DNA from: Spongiactinospora sp. TRM90649 | GTDB lineage: Bacteria; Actinomycetota; Actinomycetes; Streptosporangiales; Streptosporangiaceae | Assembly: GCF_029382225.1 (NCBI RefSeq) | Contig: NZ_JARLTC010000012.1 | Location: 124,001-188,000, forward strand | DNA length: 64,000 nt | Direction: 5' to 3' | Shown: positions 48,821-58,381 of the stretch, in pieces | How the letters are laid out: each line of letters begins with the position of its first letter | Position numbering within the stretch: the first letter of the stretch is position 1 | The notes under the pieces: generated by a model | The model's input: the letters and a program-made list of their open reading frames with translations, nothing else | Database searches by the model: none | What the model was told of the DNA's origin: nothing | Translations under genes and position numbers: made by a program

Positions 48821-49864
48821 TCAACGGCGGGTCGCGGCGGCGGTGAGATCCCCCAGCGGAGCGCCGGCCAGCAGCGGACCGCTGGTCTGCAGGTGACAGG
48901 CGACCTCCCCGCCGCCCTCCACGGCGGTGCGCTCGGGCATCCGTTCCGCGCAGACGTCCATGGCGAACCTGCACCGCGTCCTGAAGGGACACCCGGACGG
49001 CGGGCGCGCCGGATCCGGCACCTCGCCCTCCAGCACGATCCGCTCCCCCCTGCGCCGATGCGGGCTGGGATCGGGGATCGCGGACAGCAGCGCCTGCGTG
49101 TACGGGTGCGCCGGATGGTTGTAGACGCGCTCGGCCGGCCCGCTCTCCACGATCCCCCCGAGGTACATCACCGCGACCCGGTGGGAGATGTGCCGGACGA
49201 TCGCCAGGTCGTGCGCGATGAACAGGTAGGCGAGGTCGAACTCCTCGCGCAGCCGTTCAAGGAGGTTGATGACCTGGTTCTGGGTGGACACGTCCAGCGC
49301 CGACACGGCCTCGTCGCAGACGATGAAGTCCGGGTTCAGCGCGATGGCCCTGGCGATCGCGATCCGCTGCCGCTGGCCGCCGGAGAACTCGTAGGGATAC
49401 CGGTCCGCGTAGCTCGCCCGCAGCCCGACCAGCTCGATCAGGTCGAGCGCGCGGGCCCGCGCCTCGCGCGCGGACAACCGGTCGTGCACCAGCAGCGGCT
49501 CGGAGACGCTCGCCGCGACGGTCGCCGACGGATCCAGCGAGGAGTAGGGATCCTGGAAGACCATCTGCATGCGCCTGCGAGCCTTGCGCAGCGCGCGCCC
49601 TTCGAGCCGCAGCAGGTCGTGACCGGCCACGGAGATCGCGCCCGAGGCCACCGGGACGAGCCGGAGCACCGCCCGGCCCGTGGTGGACTTGCCGGAACCC
49701 GACTCCCCGACCAGGCCGAGCGTCTCCCCCGCCGCGATGCCGAAGCTGACGTTCTTGACCGCCTCGACGGTCCGCGTCTTCTTGAACATCGCCTTCTTGC
49801 GGAAGACGACGTTGACGTCGCGGACGTCCACGAGCGGTCCGCCGGGAGAGAGATCCGCGCTCAT
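48821..49864 (-). CDS. Oligopeptide-type ABC importer ATP-binding protein (OppF/DppF-like)
   Basis: A 347-residue ATPase: Walker A GESGSGKSTTGRA, Q loop in QMVFQDPYSSLDPSATV, signature FSGGQRQRIAIARAI, Walker B FIVCDEAVSALDV and switch histidine in FIAHDLAIVRHISHR. The C-terminal oligo-HPY segment (HPYTQALLSAIPDP, GCPFRTRCRFAMDVC) has the cysteine cluster usual in this family. Last gene of the five-gene importer operon; its ATG overlaps the OppD-type stop. Confidence 0.93.
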   Translation of the reverse strand: MSADLSPGGPLVDVRDVNVVFRKKAMFKKTRTVEAVKNVSFGIAAGETLGLVGESGSGKSTTGRAVLRLVPVASGAISVAGHDLLRLEGRALRKARRRMQMVFQDPYSSLDPSATVAASVSEPLLVHDRLSAREARARALDLIELVGLRASYADRYPYEFSGGQRQRIAIARAIALNPDFIVCDEAVSALDVSTQNQVINLLERLREEFDLAYLFIAHDLAIVRHISHRVAVMYLGGIVESGPAERVYNHPAHPYTQALLSAIPDPSPHRRRGERIVLEGEVPDPARPPSGCPFRTRCRFAMDVCAERMPERTAVEGGGEVACHLQTSGPLLAGAPLGDLTAAATRR

Positions 49865-50865
49865 CGCACACCCGCCAGGGTCAGGTCGCCGCAGCGACGG
49901 CAGCGGCAGGCGCGGCCGTCGTCCAGCGGGCGCAGGGTGATCGCGTCGCTCCGGCACTCCTCGCGCGCGTGCCCGCACCGGGGACTGAACCGGCACCCCG
50001 CCGGCATGTCCCACGGATCGGGGGTGCGTCCGGGAATGGTGGGGAGGTCCTGACCCTTCACCCCCTGCTGCGGCATCGCCGCGAGCAGTCCCTCGGTGTA
50101 GGGATGGCGGGGCCGGATGTAGAGGTCGCGGGCGACCGCGGTCTCGACGACCTCGCCCGCGTACATCACCACGACCTTGTCGGCCAGCTCCGCCACCACC
50201 CCGAGGTCGTGGGTGACGAACAGGATGCCGCAGCCGGTCTCGTCGCGCAGCCGCATGAGCAGCTCGACGATCTGGGCCTGCACGGTGACGTCCAGCGCGG
50301 TGGTCGGCTCGTCCGCGATGAGCAGCCGCGGCTCGCAGATCAGCGCCATGGCGATCATCGCGCGCTGCCGCATCCCGCCGGAGAACTCGTGCGGGTAGTC
50401 GCGCACCCGGCTCCCGGCGTTGGGGATGCCGACGAGGTCGAGCATCTCCGCGGCCCTGGCCAGCGCCGCCCGCTTCTTCCCGCCCCGGTGCCGCCGGTAC
50501 GCCTCGGCGATCTGGTCGCCGATGGTGAACGCCGGGTTGAGGCTGGTCATCGGCTCCTGGAAGATCATCGAGATCTCGTTGCCCCGGATGTCGCGCAGCT
50601 CGCGCACCGGCAGCTCGGTCAGGTCCCTGCCGCCGTACCAGATGTGGCCGCCGGCCTTGCGGCTGTGCGCGCGCGGGACCAGCCCGAGCACGGACAGGCT
50701 GGTGACGGTCTTGCCCGAGCCGGACTCCCCGACGAGGACGACGATCTGGTTCTTCTGGATGTCGAAGGAGACGCCGTTGAGCACGTTCGTCCAGCCGCGT
50801 TCGGTGGCGAAGTCGATCCGCAGGTCCTCGATGCCGAGCAGGGGGGATCCGGAGGATTCGGTCAC
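49861..50865 (-). CDS. Oligopeptide-type ABC importer ATP-binding protein (OppD/DppD-like)
   Basis: A 334-residue ATPase with Walker [14 protein letters not shown], signature [15 protein letters not shown], Walker [14 protein letters not shown] and switch histidine in [15 protein letters not shown]. The C-terminal part has [14 protein letters not shown] and the cysteine cluster [15 protein letters not shown]. It starts with GTG at 50865, overlapping the permease stop (GTGA). Confidence 0.93.
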   Translation of the reverse strand: MTESSGSPLLGIEDLRIDFATERGWTNVLNGVSFDIQKNQIVVLVGESGSGKTVTSLSVLGLVPRAHSRKAGGHIWYGGRDLTELPVRELRDIRGNEISMIFQEPMTSLNPAFTIGDQIAEAYRRHRGGKKRAALARAAEMLDLVGIPNAGSRVRDYPHEFSGGMRQRAMIAMALICEPRLLIADEPTTALDVTVQAQIVELLMRLRDETGCGILFVTHDLGVVAELADKVVVMYAGEVVETAVARDLYIRPRHPYTEGLLAAMPQQGVKGQDLPTIPGRTPDPWDMPAGCRFSPRCGHAREECRSDAITLRPLDDGRACRCRRCGDLTLAGVR

Positions 50866-51806
50866 CCTTTCACCTTTCTGGTCTCACGGCCGAAGGAGTC
50901 GCGCAGGCCGTCGCCGACGAGGTTGAAGGAGAGCGTCGCGAGCGCGATCGCGATGCCGGGATAGACGGCCAGCGACGGGGTTCCCCGGATCTCGGTGAAC
51001 GCCTGGCCCAGCATGCTCCCCCAGCTCGCGGTGGGCGGCAGCGCGCCGAGCCCGAGCAGGCTGATCGTGACCTCGGCCAGTAGCGCGGACGCGAGCAGGA
51101 ACGAGATCTGGATCAGCAGCGGCGGCAGCACGTTCGGCAGGATGCGCCGCCACAGGATCGTGGTGCGCGGGGTGCCGATGCTGATCGACGCCTCGATGTA
51201 GACCTCCTGCCGGATCACCAGCGTCGCGCCCCGGATGACCCGGAAGAGCCGCGAGGAGTAGACGACGCCTAGCGAGATCATGGCGGTGGTCACCCCCGGC
51301 CCGACCGCCGCGATGATGGCGATGGTGAGCACCAGGGCGGGGAAGGTCATCAGGATGTCGGCCATCCGGTTCAGGGTCCAGTCCACGCTGCGGCCGGCGT
51401 AACCGGCCAGCACGCCGAGCGGCAGGCCGATCAGCGTGGCGATCGCGACGGCCAGGCAGGACGCGGCCAGCGACACCTGCCCGCCGTACAGCAGGCGGCT
51501 GAACGTGTCGCGCCCGAGGGTGTCGGTGCCGAGCCAGTGCTCGGCCGTCGGGCCGGACAGCCGGTCGGCGATGTTGATCTGCTCGGGCGAGTACGGGGCC
51601 AGCAGCGGCGCGCCCATGGTGAGCACCACGATGAGGAACAGCAGCGCTCCCCCGGCCACGGCGAGCTTGTTGCCCCAGAACCTGCGGGCGAGACGGCCCA
51701 GCCGGGAGGCGCGCCTGGCCCGCCCGTCCTGTTCCCCGGGCATTGTCACCGGGCTCGCCGTCATGAGTACGGGTTCGGCGGACTCCAGTCCGTTGTTCTG
51801 TGTCAT
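50862..51806 (-). CDS. Oligopeptide-type ABC importer permease (DppC-like)
   Basis: A 314-residue permease with a cytoplasmic N-terminal extension, [19 protein letters not shown], the [24 protein letters not shown] loop typical of DppC/OppC, and the coupling loop [27 protein letters not shown]. Overlaps the DppB-like gene by ATGA. Confidence 0.92.
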   Translation of the reverse strand: MTQNNGLESAEPVLMTASPVTMPGEQDGRARRASRLGRLARRFWGNKLAVAGGALLFLIVVLTMGAPLLAPYSPEQINIADRLSGPTAEHWLGTDTLGRDTFSRLLYGGQVSLAASCLAVAIATLIGLPLGVLAGYAGRSVDWTLNRMADILMTFPALVLTIAIIAAVGPGVTTAMISLGVVYSSRLFRVIRGATLVIRQEVYIEASISIGTPRTTILWRRILPNVLPPLLIQISFLLASALLAEVTISLLGLGALPPTASWGSMLGQAFTEIRGTPSLAVYPGIAIALATLSFNLVGDGLRDSFGRETRKVKG

Positions 51807-52747
51807 GAGGCTTTGATCTTCGGGTTGAAGTAGCCGTAGGAGACGTCCACGGTCAGGTTGACGAGCATGATCAGAATGGCGGTGATCAGCAGAATCCCCT
51901 GCACCATCGGGAAGTCGCGGGAGAACACCGAGAAATAGGTGAGCTTGCCGACGCCGGGCAGCGCGAAGAGCTGCTCCATCACCACCGTGGCGCCGATCAG
52001 CCGGTTGGCCTCCACGCCGAAGGCCGTGACGACCGGTACCGCCGCGTTCTTCAGCACGTGTTTGACCAGCAGGCGCACCGGGCGCAGGCCCTTGGCCTCG
52101 GCGGTGCGCACGTAGTCCTCGGTCAGGACCCCGGTCACCGAGGCGCGCGTCTGCCTGGCGACCACCGCCACCGGCACGATGGCCAGGGCGAACGCCGGGA
52201 TGATCAGATGCGCGAGCCAGTCGCCCGGGCTCTCGGTGAAGGACACGTAGCCGATGGCGGGCAGGACCCGCAGGTCGATGGCGAAGATCAGGACCAGCAT
52301 CATCCCGACCCAGAAGTAGGGCAGGGACATGAACAGGCTGGCGATGACGGTCGCGATCCGGTCGATCCAGCTTCCCGGGCGCAGCGCCGCGGCCAGGCCG
52401 AGCGCCAGGCCGAGGACCGCCGCGATCAGCAGGGTCAGCACCACGAGGGACAGCGTCACCGGGAACCCGTCGACGATCGCGGACCAGACGCTCTGCCCGG
52501 TCACGAACGAGGTGCCCAGATCGCCGCCGATCGCGCCGGTGAGCCAGGTCCAGTACTGCACGATGAACGGCTCGTTCAGCCCCAGCCTCTCGCGCACCAT
52601 CTCGATCTTTTCGGGCGTCGGATTGCTCCCGGCCAGGGCGACCTCCGGGCCGCCGGGGACCAGGACGATCAGGCTGTAGATCAGGAAGCTGACCACGAGC
52701 AGCAGCGGGGCCATGGCCAGCAGCCGGATGCCGAGCAGACGAAGCAC
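51803..52747 (-). CDS. Oligopeptide-type ABC importer permease (DppB-like)
   Basis: A 314-residue permease. The N-terminus is LLGIRLLAMAPLLLVVSFLIYSLIVLVPGGPEVALAG, followed by LGLNEPFIVQYWTWLTGAIGGDLGTSF, both diagnostic of DppB/OppB. The coupling loop is YVRTAEAKGLRPVRLLVKHVLKNAAVPVV. It follows the binding-protein gene by 72 bases containing a strong hairpin. Confidence 0.92.
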   Translation of the reverse strand: MLRLLGIRLLAMAPLLLVVSFLIYSLIVLVPGGPEVALAGSNPTPEKIEMVRERLGLNEPFIVQYWTWLTGAIGGDLGTSFVTGQSVWSAIVDGFPVTLSLVVLTLLIAAVLGLALGLAAALRPGSWIDRIATVIASLFMSLPYFWVGMMLVLIFAIDLRVLPAIGYVSFTESPGDWLAHLIIPAFALAIVPVAVVARQTRASVTGVLTEDYVRTAEAKGLRPVRLLVKHVLKNAAVPVVTAFGVEANRLIGATVVMEQLFALPGVGKLTYFSVFSRDFPMVQGILLITAILIMLVNLTVDVSYGYFNPKIKAS

Positions 52748-52763
52748 GTGAGTTCTCCGTTCG

Positions 52764-52815
52764 TTTCCAGGTGGGTTCCGGACGGCCGCGACGCCGCCGG
52801 GAACCCACCTGGAAA
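52764..52815 (-). terminator. 16-bp intra-operon hairpin between binding protein and permease genes
   Basis: TTTCCAGGTGGGTTCC (52764-52779) pairs perfectly with GGAACCCACCTGGAAA (52800-52815) around a 20-base loop. On the minus strand it lies just after the binding-protein stop. It may act as a partial terminator or 3' stabiliser that raises binding-protein mRNA over permease mRNA. Confidence 0.8.
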
Positions 52816-52819
52816 ACCA

Positions 52820-54421
52820 TTACTTCTTGATTGCCACCCCGCGGAACTGTCGCGATCCGTCGACGTAGACCTCAAGGCCCATTACTTTGTCGTTCATCGC
52901 CAGAGGCGTGTTGAGATGGCACAACGTGACCGGCGGCGCGGCGTCGGCGAACGTCTCCTGGAACAGCTTCTTGTAGATGGCCGAGCGCTCTTCCCGCGTC
53001 TGCGCGGCCTTGGCCTGGGTGTCCAGCTCGACGACCTTGGCGTTCGAGTAGCCGCCCGGGTTGCTGAAGCCGTTGCTCAGGTAATAGGACGCGATCTGGA
53101 TGCTCGGGTCGGCGTCTGCCTTCTGCTGCACCATCACGGCGTCGGCGGTCTTGTTCACGGAGAAGTTCTCCATGAGCTTCGGCAGCTCGACCGGCTGGAT
53201 CTTCATCTTGATGCCGACCTGCTGGAGGTTCGCCTGGATCAGCTCCGCGACGCTCGTGTAGGCGTCGAGATTGTCGGTCTCCAGGGTGAACTCGAAGCCG
53301 TCGGGCACGCCCGCGGCCTTCAGCAGTTCCTTCGCCTTCGCCGGGTCGTACGCGTACTTGTCGGCGGTGAGGTTCGGATCGGACGCGTAGTAGGAGGTGG
53401 GGAACATCTGGATGCCCGGCTGGCAGAAGCCGCCCTGCAGCTCGTTGATCGACTCGCGGTCGATCGCGTAGTTCATCGCCTCCCGGGCGGCCTTCTTGTC
53501 GAACGGGGCGTGGGACGCGTTGAGCGCGATGGTGAAGCTGGCCAGGCTGGGCTTCTGGCAGATCACCAGACCCGCGTCCTTGGCCGGCGCGTACATCGCC
53601 GAGCGCAGGAACGTGACGTCGGCCTGGCCGGTGATGACCGCGTTCAGCCGGGCGTTGTCACTGCTGGAGATCAGGAAGACCATCTTGGCGACGTTCAGCG
53701 CCTCGGGGTCCCAGTAGCCGTCGACCGCCGTGTACTCCACCTTGGTGGCCGGTTCGTACCCGGTCACCTTGAACGCGCCCGACCCGCCGGTGGGCATGTT
53801 CGCCTGTCCGGGATCGTCGAACACGGCCGGGCTCATCATCATGCCCGCCGAGCTGGCGAGGATGCTGATCAGCGGTGCGGCGCCGTGACCGGTGCCGATC
53901 TTGACGGTCTGCGGCCCGACGACTTCCACCTCGCGCACGTCGGACAGCGCCTGCTCGTTGAACGTGCCCTTGGCACGGTGCCGGTCGATGTTCGCCTTGA
54001 CCGACTTGGCGTCGAACGGGGTTCCGTCGTGGTACTTCCAGTCCTTGATGAGTTCCAGGGTCAGCGACTTGCCCCCGTCGCCGATCTTCCACTCCTTGGC
54101 CAGCATCGGCTGGGGGTCGCCACTGGCATCGAGTCGCGTCAGGGTGTCGTACACCGGAAAGAGGTACATCCAGCTATTGCTGGTGGTCACCTTGTCCGGA
54201 TCGAAACTGGTGTTGGCGACGCTGTACATCCAGGTGAAGGTCGCGTTCTCATCGATCGCGCCCTTCTCGGCCGGGGGACAGGCCACGGTCTGTTCCAGCT
54301 TTCCCGCCGCGGCGGTGCTGGATTCGGAGTTCGGTTCGCCGCGTTCGCCGGTAGCGCTGGAGCAGGCGGTCGAGAGAGCCAGTAATGCCGCGGCCACCGC
54401 GACAATCGGTTTCGTCCTCAT
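52820..54421 (-). CDS. Family 5 extracellular solute-binding lipoprotein of the ABC importer
   Basis: A 533-residue binding protein. The signal peptide ends in a lipobox (LLALSTACSS), so it is lipid-anchored outside the membrane. SBP_bac_5 features include VYDTLTRLDASGDPQPMLAKEWKIGDGGKSLTLELIKDWKYHDGTPFDAKSVKANIDRH and NYAIDRESINELQGGFCQPGIQMFP. This family binds peptides, but also sugars, opines and organic acids; the neighbouring FadR-type regulator and CoA catabolic genes suggest that it imports their substrate. ATG 54421 starts the signal peptide. Confidence 0.92.
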   Translation of the reverse strand: MRTKPIVAVAAALLALSTACSSATGERGEPNSESSTAAAGKLEQTVACPPAEKGAIDENATFTWMYSVANTSFDPDKVTTSNSWMYLFPVYDTLTRLDASGDPQPMLAKEWKIGDGGKSLTLELIKDWKYHDGTPFDAKSVKANIDRHRAKGTFNEQALSDVREVEVVGPQTVKIGTGHGAAPLISILASSAGMMMSPAVFDDPGQANMPTGGSGAFKVTGYEPATKVEYTAVDGYWDPEALNVAKMVFLISSSDNARLNAVITGQADVTFLRSAMYAPAKDAGLVICQKPSLASFTIALNASHAPFDKKAAREAMNYAIDRESINELQGGFCQPGIQMFPTSYYASDPNLTADKYAYDPAKAKELLKAAGVPDGFEFTLETDNLDAYTSVAELIQANLQQVGIKMKIQPVELPKLMENFSVNKTADAVMVQQKADADPSIQIASYYLSNGFSNPGGYSNAKVVELDTQAKAAQTREERSAIYKKLFQETFADAAPPVTLCHLNTPLAMNDKVMGLEVYVDGSRQFRGVAIKK

Positions 54422-54590
54422 CTGGAGAGGCCTCCAGGGTAGATCTGAGATGCCGGGGTCGCTGGGGAGAGCACCCCTTGGTCGAGTCGTGATGTTCGCT
54501 CCGCGGCGTCTACCCGTCGGGCGTGCAGGGTCGCTGCCGAATCCCGTTAGTGGGGCCTGCGGAGCGGACCGCCTATAGGTCGGATCCGCG

Positions 54591-54620
54591 TTTGTCTGAC
54601 AAATGAAATCATACGAACTT
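54591..54620. promoter_or_regulatory. Operator-like sequence shared with the GntR promoter, upstream of the importer operon
   Basis: TTTGTCTGACAAATGAAATC then ATACGAACTT repeats the layout of the GntR promoter (TTTGTCTGAC--ATG-AATCATACG), same orientation relative to the gene. On the minus strand it again places TATGAT as a -10 box. Confidence 0.65.
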
Positions 54621-54685
54621 CCGTCCGTAAAGGCCTGACTTCGACTCGTCGAACCCCCGGCGACGGCGGCGTAACATCGCCCGTT

Positions 54686-55240
54686 ATGACACTTCCGCTC
54701 CCTCACCAGGGAGAACCGACTCACATCAGAACCGCCGCACTACAGGACGCCTCCGCACTGGCCGCGGTCCAGGCCGCGAGCTGGCGGGCCGCCTTCCGCG
54801 GGCTGCTCTCCGAGGCGTACCTGGACGGCCTCGACCACGAGGCGATGACGAAGACCTGGGAGGAAGTGCTGGCCGACGCGGTCCCCCCGCGCGCCGGCAC
54901 GCTGGCCGCCGAACAAGCCGGCCGGCTCGTCGGATACGCGCGCTTCCACCCCACCGACGACGATGACGACGATCCCGAGCGAGTGGGCATGATCGGCGCG
55001 CTCTACACGGTCCCCGAGGTGTGGGGCACCGGCGTGGGCCGGTCTCTGATCATCGCCGCCACCGGCGCGCTGCGATCGGCCGGATTCGCCGAGGCGTCCC
55101 TGTGGGTCATCGCGCCCAACACCCGCGCGCGCGCCTTCTACGACCGCGGCGGCTGGCGGCACGACGGCAGCGAGGTCTTCGATCCCGACGAGCCCGGACA
55201 GATCAGCAAACTGCGCTACCGCCGAAGCCTGACCGGCTGA
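54686..55240 (+). CDS. GNAT-family N-acetyltransferase
   Basis: A 184-residue GNAT protein. The acetyl-CoA loop is VWGTGVGRSLIIAA (about 112-125), preceded by the beta-4 strand MIGALYTVPE and followed by RARAFYDRGGWRHDG. An acidic run (DDDDDDPE) sits between strands. A TAACAT hexamer 9 bases before the ATG suggests a leaderless transcript. Substrate unknown. It diverges from the ABC importer operon and converges on the CBS protein gene. Confidence 0.9.
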   Translation: MTLPLPHQGEPTHIRTAALQDASALAAVQAASWRAAFRGLLSEAYLDGLDHEAMTKTWEEVLADAVPPRAGTLAAEQAGRLVGYARFHPTDDDDDDPERVGMIGALYTVPEVWGTGVGRSLIIAATGALRSAGFAEASLWVIAPNTRARAFYDRGGWRHDGSEVFDPDEPGQISKLRYRRSLTG

Positions 55241-55243
55241 CCC

Positions 55244-55876
55244 TCAGGGCCGGGCGGCGAGGTCGTCGGTGGCGTAGCGCAGGGCGGCGTCGACGGCCAC
55301 CACGCCCTCGACGCCGCGGACCGCCTCCAGCACCTCGTTGACCTGGGAGCGGCGGGCGAGCCGTCCGGTGAGGGTCACCACGCCGTCCACCAGGTCGATT
55401 TCCACGTCGTCCGACGCCACGCCCGAGCGGCGCAGCATCTCCTCCACGTCACCGCGCACCTCCTCGGGCGGGCGGGAGAAGACCTTCAGCAGGTCGCGCT
55501 GGTGGATCGTGCCGACCAGCACCCCCGTGTCCGCGTCCACCACGGGGAGCTGCTTGATCCGGCGCTCCAGCATCACCCGCGCCGCCTCGCGGACCGTGGT
55601 GTGGGCGGTGACGGTGACCGGCGGGGTGGTCATCAGCTCCCCCGCCGTGCCGCCCCGGACCGCGGTGATCGGCGTGCCCGGATGTTCGTACGGATCGGCC
55701 TCGCGGACCAGCAGGTCGTGCTCGGAGACCACCCCCACCGGCCGCCGCGCGGCGTCCACGACCGTGAGGGTGCCCACGTCGTACTGCCGGATCACCGCGA
55801 TGAGGCCGGTGAAGGGCGTGTCCGGCAGGACCGCCACGGCGAACCGGCTCATCATGGCCTCGACCTTGGTCCACAC
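55244..55876 (-). CDS. CBS-pair and BON-domain protein
   Basis: A 210-residue cytosolic protein. Two CBS motifs (about 15-60 with DVGTLTVVDAARRPVGVVSEHDLLVRE, and 75-130 with MLERRIKQLPVVDADTGVLVGTIHQRDLLK) bind adenosine nucleotides; a BON domain follows (about 145-205, VEIDLVDGVVTLTGRLARRSQV). Such proteins accompany universal stress proteins in hypoxia/dormancy regulons of actinobacteria. It starts with GTG at 55876, 10 bases after the universal stress gene, so the two form an operon. Confidence 0.9.
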   Translation of the reverse strand: MWTKVEAMMSRFAVAVLPDTPFTGLIAVIRQYDVGTLTVVDAARRPVGVVSEHDLLVREADPYEHPGTPITAVRGGTAGELMTTPPVTVTAHTTVREAARVMLERRIKQLPVVDADTGVLVGTIHQRDLLKVFSRPPEEVRGDVEEMLRRSGVASDDVEIDLVDGVVTLTGRLARRSQVNEVLEAVRGVEGVVAVDAALRYATDDLAARP

Positions 55877-55886
55877 GACTGCCTCC

Positions 55887-56783
55887 TCAGGCTCGCGCGC
55901 CCGCGTTCTCCCGTTCGCGCTCGGCTGTGACAGGGACGCGGGGGACGACGGCGACCGGGCAGGGGGCGTGGCGGAGCACCGAGCGCGGCAGCGAGCCGAG
56001 GCGGGCGGCCCGGTGCCCCGCGCCGACGACCAGCAGGCTCGCGGTGCCGGCGGCGGTCTGGACGGCGTCGAGCGGAGTGGAGGCCGCGAAGCGAATCTCG
56101 GTCCGCACCGTGGGATGCGCCGACCGCCAGGGTTCCAGGCGCTCGGTCATGGCCCGCTCACCGGAGCCGATCAGCGTCTCGAAGTCCGGGACGGGGGCCA
56201 TCGCCGGACCCCAGGCCATCACGGGCGGCATCTGGGCGTGCACCACCACCAGGCCGATCCTGCGCAGCTCCGCCTCGCGGAAGGCGAAGGCGATGCTCTC
56301 GTCGTGCGGCCGGTCGCCGAGGGCCAGCACCACGGGGCCGGGGTGCTCGGCCACCGGCAGCGGGCCGGGGCCCCGGACCACCACGACCGGGCAGTGCGCG
56401 CGCTGGGACACCTCGTCGGCGACCGAGCCGAGCAGCGTGGACGCGAGCCGGCCGAGCCCACGCGAGCCGACGACCACCAGGTCGGCCCCGGCGGACAGGT
56501 CGATCAGTTGCGCGGCGGCGGGTCCTTCGCGCAGCTCGGTGCGCACCTCGCCGATCGCGCTGGAGGCACGCGCGCAGTCGGCTCCGTGATAGAGCACGTG
56601 TTCGGCGGCCTTGCGCAGGTGAGCCTTGGCCTCGTCGGCGGCCTCGCCGTACGGCCAGCGCCACGCGTGCGCGACCGTCAACGGCGTCTGCCGCAGTTCG
56701 GCCTCGTCCATGGCCCAGTCCAGCGCCTGCATCGAGAAGTCGGAGCCGTCGTATCCGACGACCACTCCCAGGGACTTCGTCAT
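55887..56783 (-). CDS. Universal stress protein with two USP domains
   Basis: A 298-residue protein of two tandem USP units. The first (1-145) starts [23 protein letters not shown] and ends in [33 protein letters not shown]; the second (about 155-285) ends in [32 protein letters not shown]. The G-2x-G-9x-(S/T) ATP-binding pattern is good in the first and partial in the second. Related to the DosR-controlled proteins of mycobacteria. A degenerate DevR-like box lies 50 bases upstream. Confidence 0.92.
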   Translation of the reverse strand: MTKSLGVVVGYDGSDFSMQALDWAMDEAELRQTPLTVAHAWRWPYGEAADEAKAHLRKAAEHVLYHGADCARASSAIGEVRTELREGPAAAQLIDLSAGADLVVVGSRGLGRLASTLLGSVADEVSQRAHCPVVVVRGPGPLPVAEHPGPVVLALGDRPHDESIAFAFREAELRRIGLVVVHAQMPPVMAWGPAMAPVPDFETLIGSGERAMTERLEPWRSAHPTVRTEIRFAASTPLDAVQTAAGTASLLVVGAGHRAARLGSLPRSVLRHAPCPVAVVPRVPVTAERERENAGARA

Positions 56784-56832
56784 GGCCCATCACCTCACCT
56801 ACATACTCCTGCCAGGTGAAATACCCAGGTCA

Positions 56833-56846
56833 GGGCCGAAAGTCCT
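56833..56846. promoter_or_regulatory. Degenerate DevR-box-like sequence upstream of the USP/CBS operon
   Basis: GGGCCGAAAGTCCT resembles GGGACC-N2-AGTCCC with about three mismatches and lies 50 bases before the USP start, similar to the spacing at the DevR-type gene. Weak alone. Confidence 0.4.
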
Positions 56847-56852
56847 GATCGG

Positions 56853-58295
56853 CTACGACCTTCGCCAGGAACCGGCGACCTGCCGCGTGAGCATGTCGGC
56901 GAACCGGTCAGGCCGCTCGAACAGCGAACGGTGCCCGGCGCCGGGGATGACGACGTGCTCCTTGGCGGGCGCCCGCAGCGCCGCGTACCACTCCCGCGTC
57001 AGCCGCAGCCGGGCCGGGACCTCGGCGTCGCCGTCGATCAGGTGAACGGGGACGGCGAGGCTCGGGACGCGGGCCCGCAGGTCGATGTCGCGCGCCCGCG
57101 GATAGTAGATGTCGAAGGCGTCGAGGAACCCGGCGAACAGGTGGGCCTTGTCCAGAAGTGAGTACTCCGGCGCCCGCATGCTCTCATCCAGGCCGCCCTG
57201 GGTCCTGGCCCCCGCCCCGGCCGCGTAGACCTTGCCCTCGGCGAGCAGCATCGGCTCGTAGTCGTGGACACTGCCGTACGGCGGCGGCCCCGCGGCCGTC
57301 AGCGCGGCGGCGAGCGCGGTGTCGCGGTGGCCGCGCGCCCAGGCGAGCGTGTCCGCGTACTGCGCCCGGTCGGCCTCGCCGGTGTGGACGGCCTGGCCGA
57401 CGCCGACGTAGGCGCGGAACAGGTCGGGACGGCGCTGCGCGGCCAGCACCGCGGGCAGCGTGCCACCGGAGTGCGCGAGCAGGTAGATCCGCCCGCCGCC
57501 GAACCTGTCCCTGAGCCGACCGGCGACGGCGAGGACGTCGCCGGCCTCGCTCTCCGGGGTCCAGGTGGCGGTGGGCTCGATCGCGGAGAGGGAGGCGCCG
57601 CCACCGCGCCGGTCGAGGGTGGCGACCACGAAGTGACTCTCCAGCGCCGACAGGTGGTTCCGTACCGCGCCGCGTTCGGCCGCGCCGGGCGCGCCCGGGA
57701 CGAACAGCAGGACGGGCTTGGCGGTGTCGGCGCCACGGATCATCAGCCCGAGCCGGTGCGAACCGCTATCGACGGTCGTCAGTTCCGCCACGGCGCGCGG
57801 TCCCGCGACGGGGGCGGTGGTCGCGGGCATCGCGACGCCGGCCGCCGTCCCGGCGACGACCGCCGCGAGCACGCCGATCACGACCCGGCCGAGAATCCGG
57901 CCGGCCCGGGCCGCCCCTGAGGCCCGGGACGCCGGACGGGCGAGGCCCGCGCCGTACGCCGCGCCGACGAGCATGGGGAGCGGGCCGAGCAGCGCGTGCA
58001 CGCCCCGCCCGGAGACGAACGCCAGCACGCCGAACAACCCGCCGTGCGGCGCGTCGACGCTCGGCCCCACCGCCCGGATCCGCAGCACCTCGAAGACCAC
58101 GGCGAACAGGGTCGGCGTCGCCGCCATGGCCCACCGCGACCTGGTGAGATACCCGGCTACGACACCGACGGCGAGCCCGGCGCCGATGGCGACGAGCGCG
58201 CCGGCCGGGGTCAGCGGACCGCGTGGTGTGGTCAGCGCCGCGATCGCACCCCACGCCACGGGCGCGAGGACGGCGAGCAGGATTCGTCGGGTCAT
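56853..58295 (-). CDS. Membrane-anchored alpha/beta hydrolase
   Basis: A 480-residue protein. About five hydrophobic helices occupy residues 1-170 (DUF-type membrane domain), followed by an alpha/beta-hydrolase domain (about 180-475). The nucleophile elbow is IYLLAHSGGTLPAVLAAQ, the oxyanion region VLLFVPGAPGAAERG, an acid probably in HLIDGDAEVPA and the histidine in VIPGAGHRSLFERPDRF. Substrate unknown; the fold includes peptidases, esterases and lactonases. The ATG at 58295 starts the first helix. It diverges from a TetR gene across two similar palindromes. Confidence 0.85.
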   Translation of the reverse strand: MTRRILLAVLAPVAWGAIAALTTPRGPLTPAGALVAIGAGLAVGVVAGYLTRSRWAMAATPTLFAVVFEVLRIRAVGPSVDAPHGGLFGVLAFVSGRGVHALLGPLPMLVGAAYGAGLARPASRASGAARAGRILGRVVIGVLAAVVAGTAAGVAMPATTAPVAGPRAVAELTTVDSGSHRLGLMIRGADTAKPVLLFVPGAPGAAERGAVRNHLSALESHFVVATLDRRGGGASLSAIEPTATWTPESEAGDVLAVAGRLRDRFGGGRIYLLAHSGGTLPAVLAAQRRPDLFRAYVGVGQAVHTGEADRAQYADTLAWARGHRDTALAAALTAAGPPPYGSVHDYEPMLLAEGKVYAAGAGARTQGGLDESMRAPEYSLLDKAHLFAGFLDAFDIYYPRARDIDLRARVPSLAVPVHLIDGDAEVPARLRLTREWYAALRAPAKEHVVIPGAGHRSLFERPDRFADMLTRQVAGSWRRS

Positions 58296-58310
58296 CGTCG
58301 CTCCCCCATC

Positions 58311-58326
58311 TGTAGCGCCTGCTACA
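58311..58326. promoter_or_regulatory. TetR operator 1 (perfect)
   Basis: TGTAGC-GCCT-GCTACA, perfect inverted repeat between the hydrolase and TetR genes. Confidence 0.75.
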
Positions 58327-58336
58327 TGCACGAGAA

Positions 58337-58352
58337 TGTAGCAGATGCTGCA
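58337..58352. promoter_or_regulatory. TetR operator 2 (one mismatch)
   Basis: TGTAGC-AGAT-GCTGCA, same half-sites and spacer as operator 1, 26 bases apart centre to centre. Confidence 0.75.
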
Positions 58353-58381
58353 TCGATTGGGGAGACTGCTACCGTGCAGTG

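Noticed and set aside
52058..54385. Long plus-strand open frame (775 codons) opposite the importer genes
   Set aside because: Antisense shadow of the binding-protein and permease genes.
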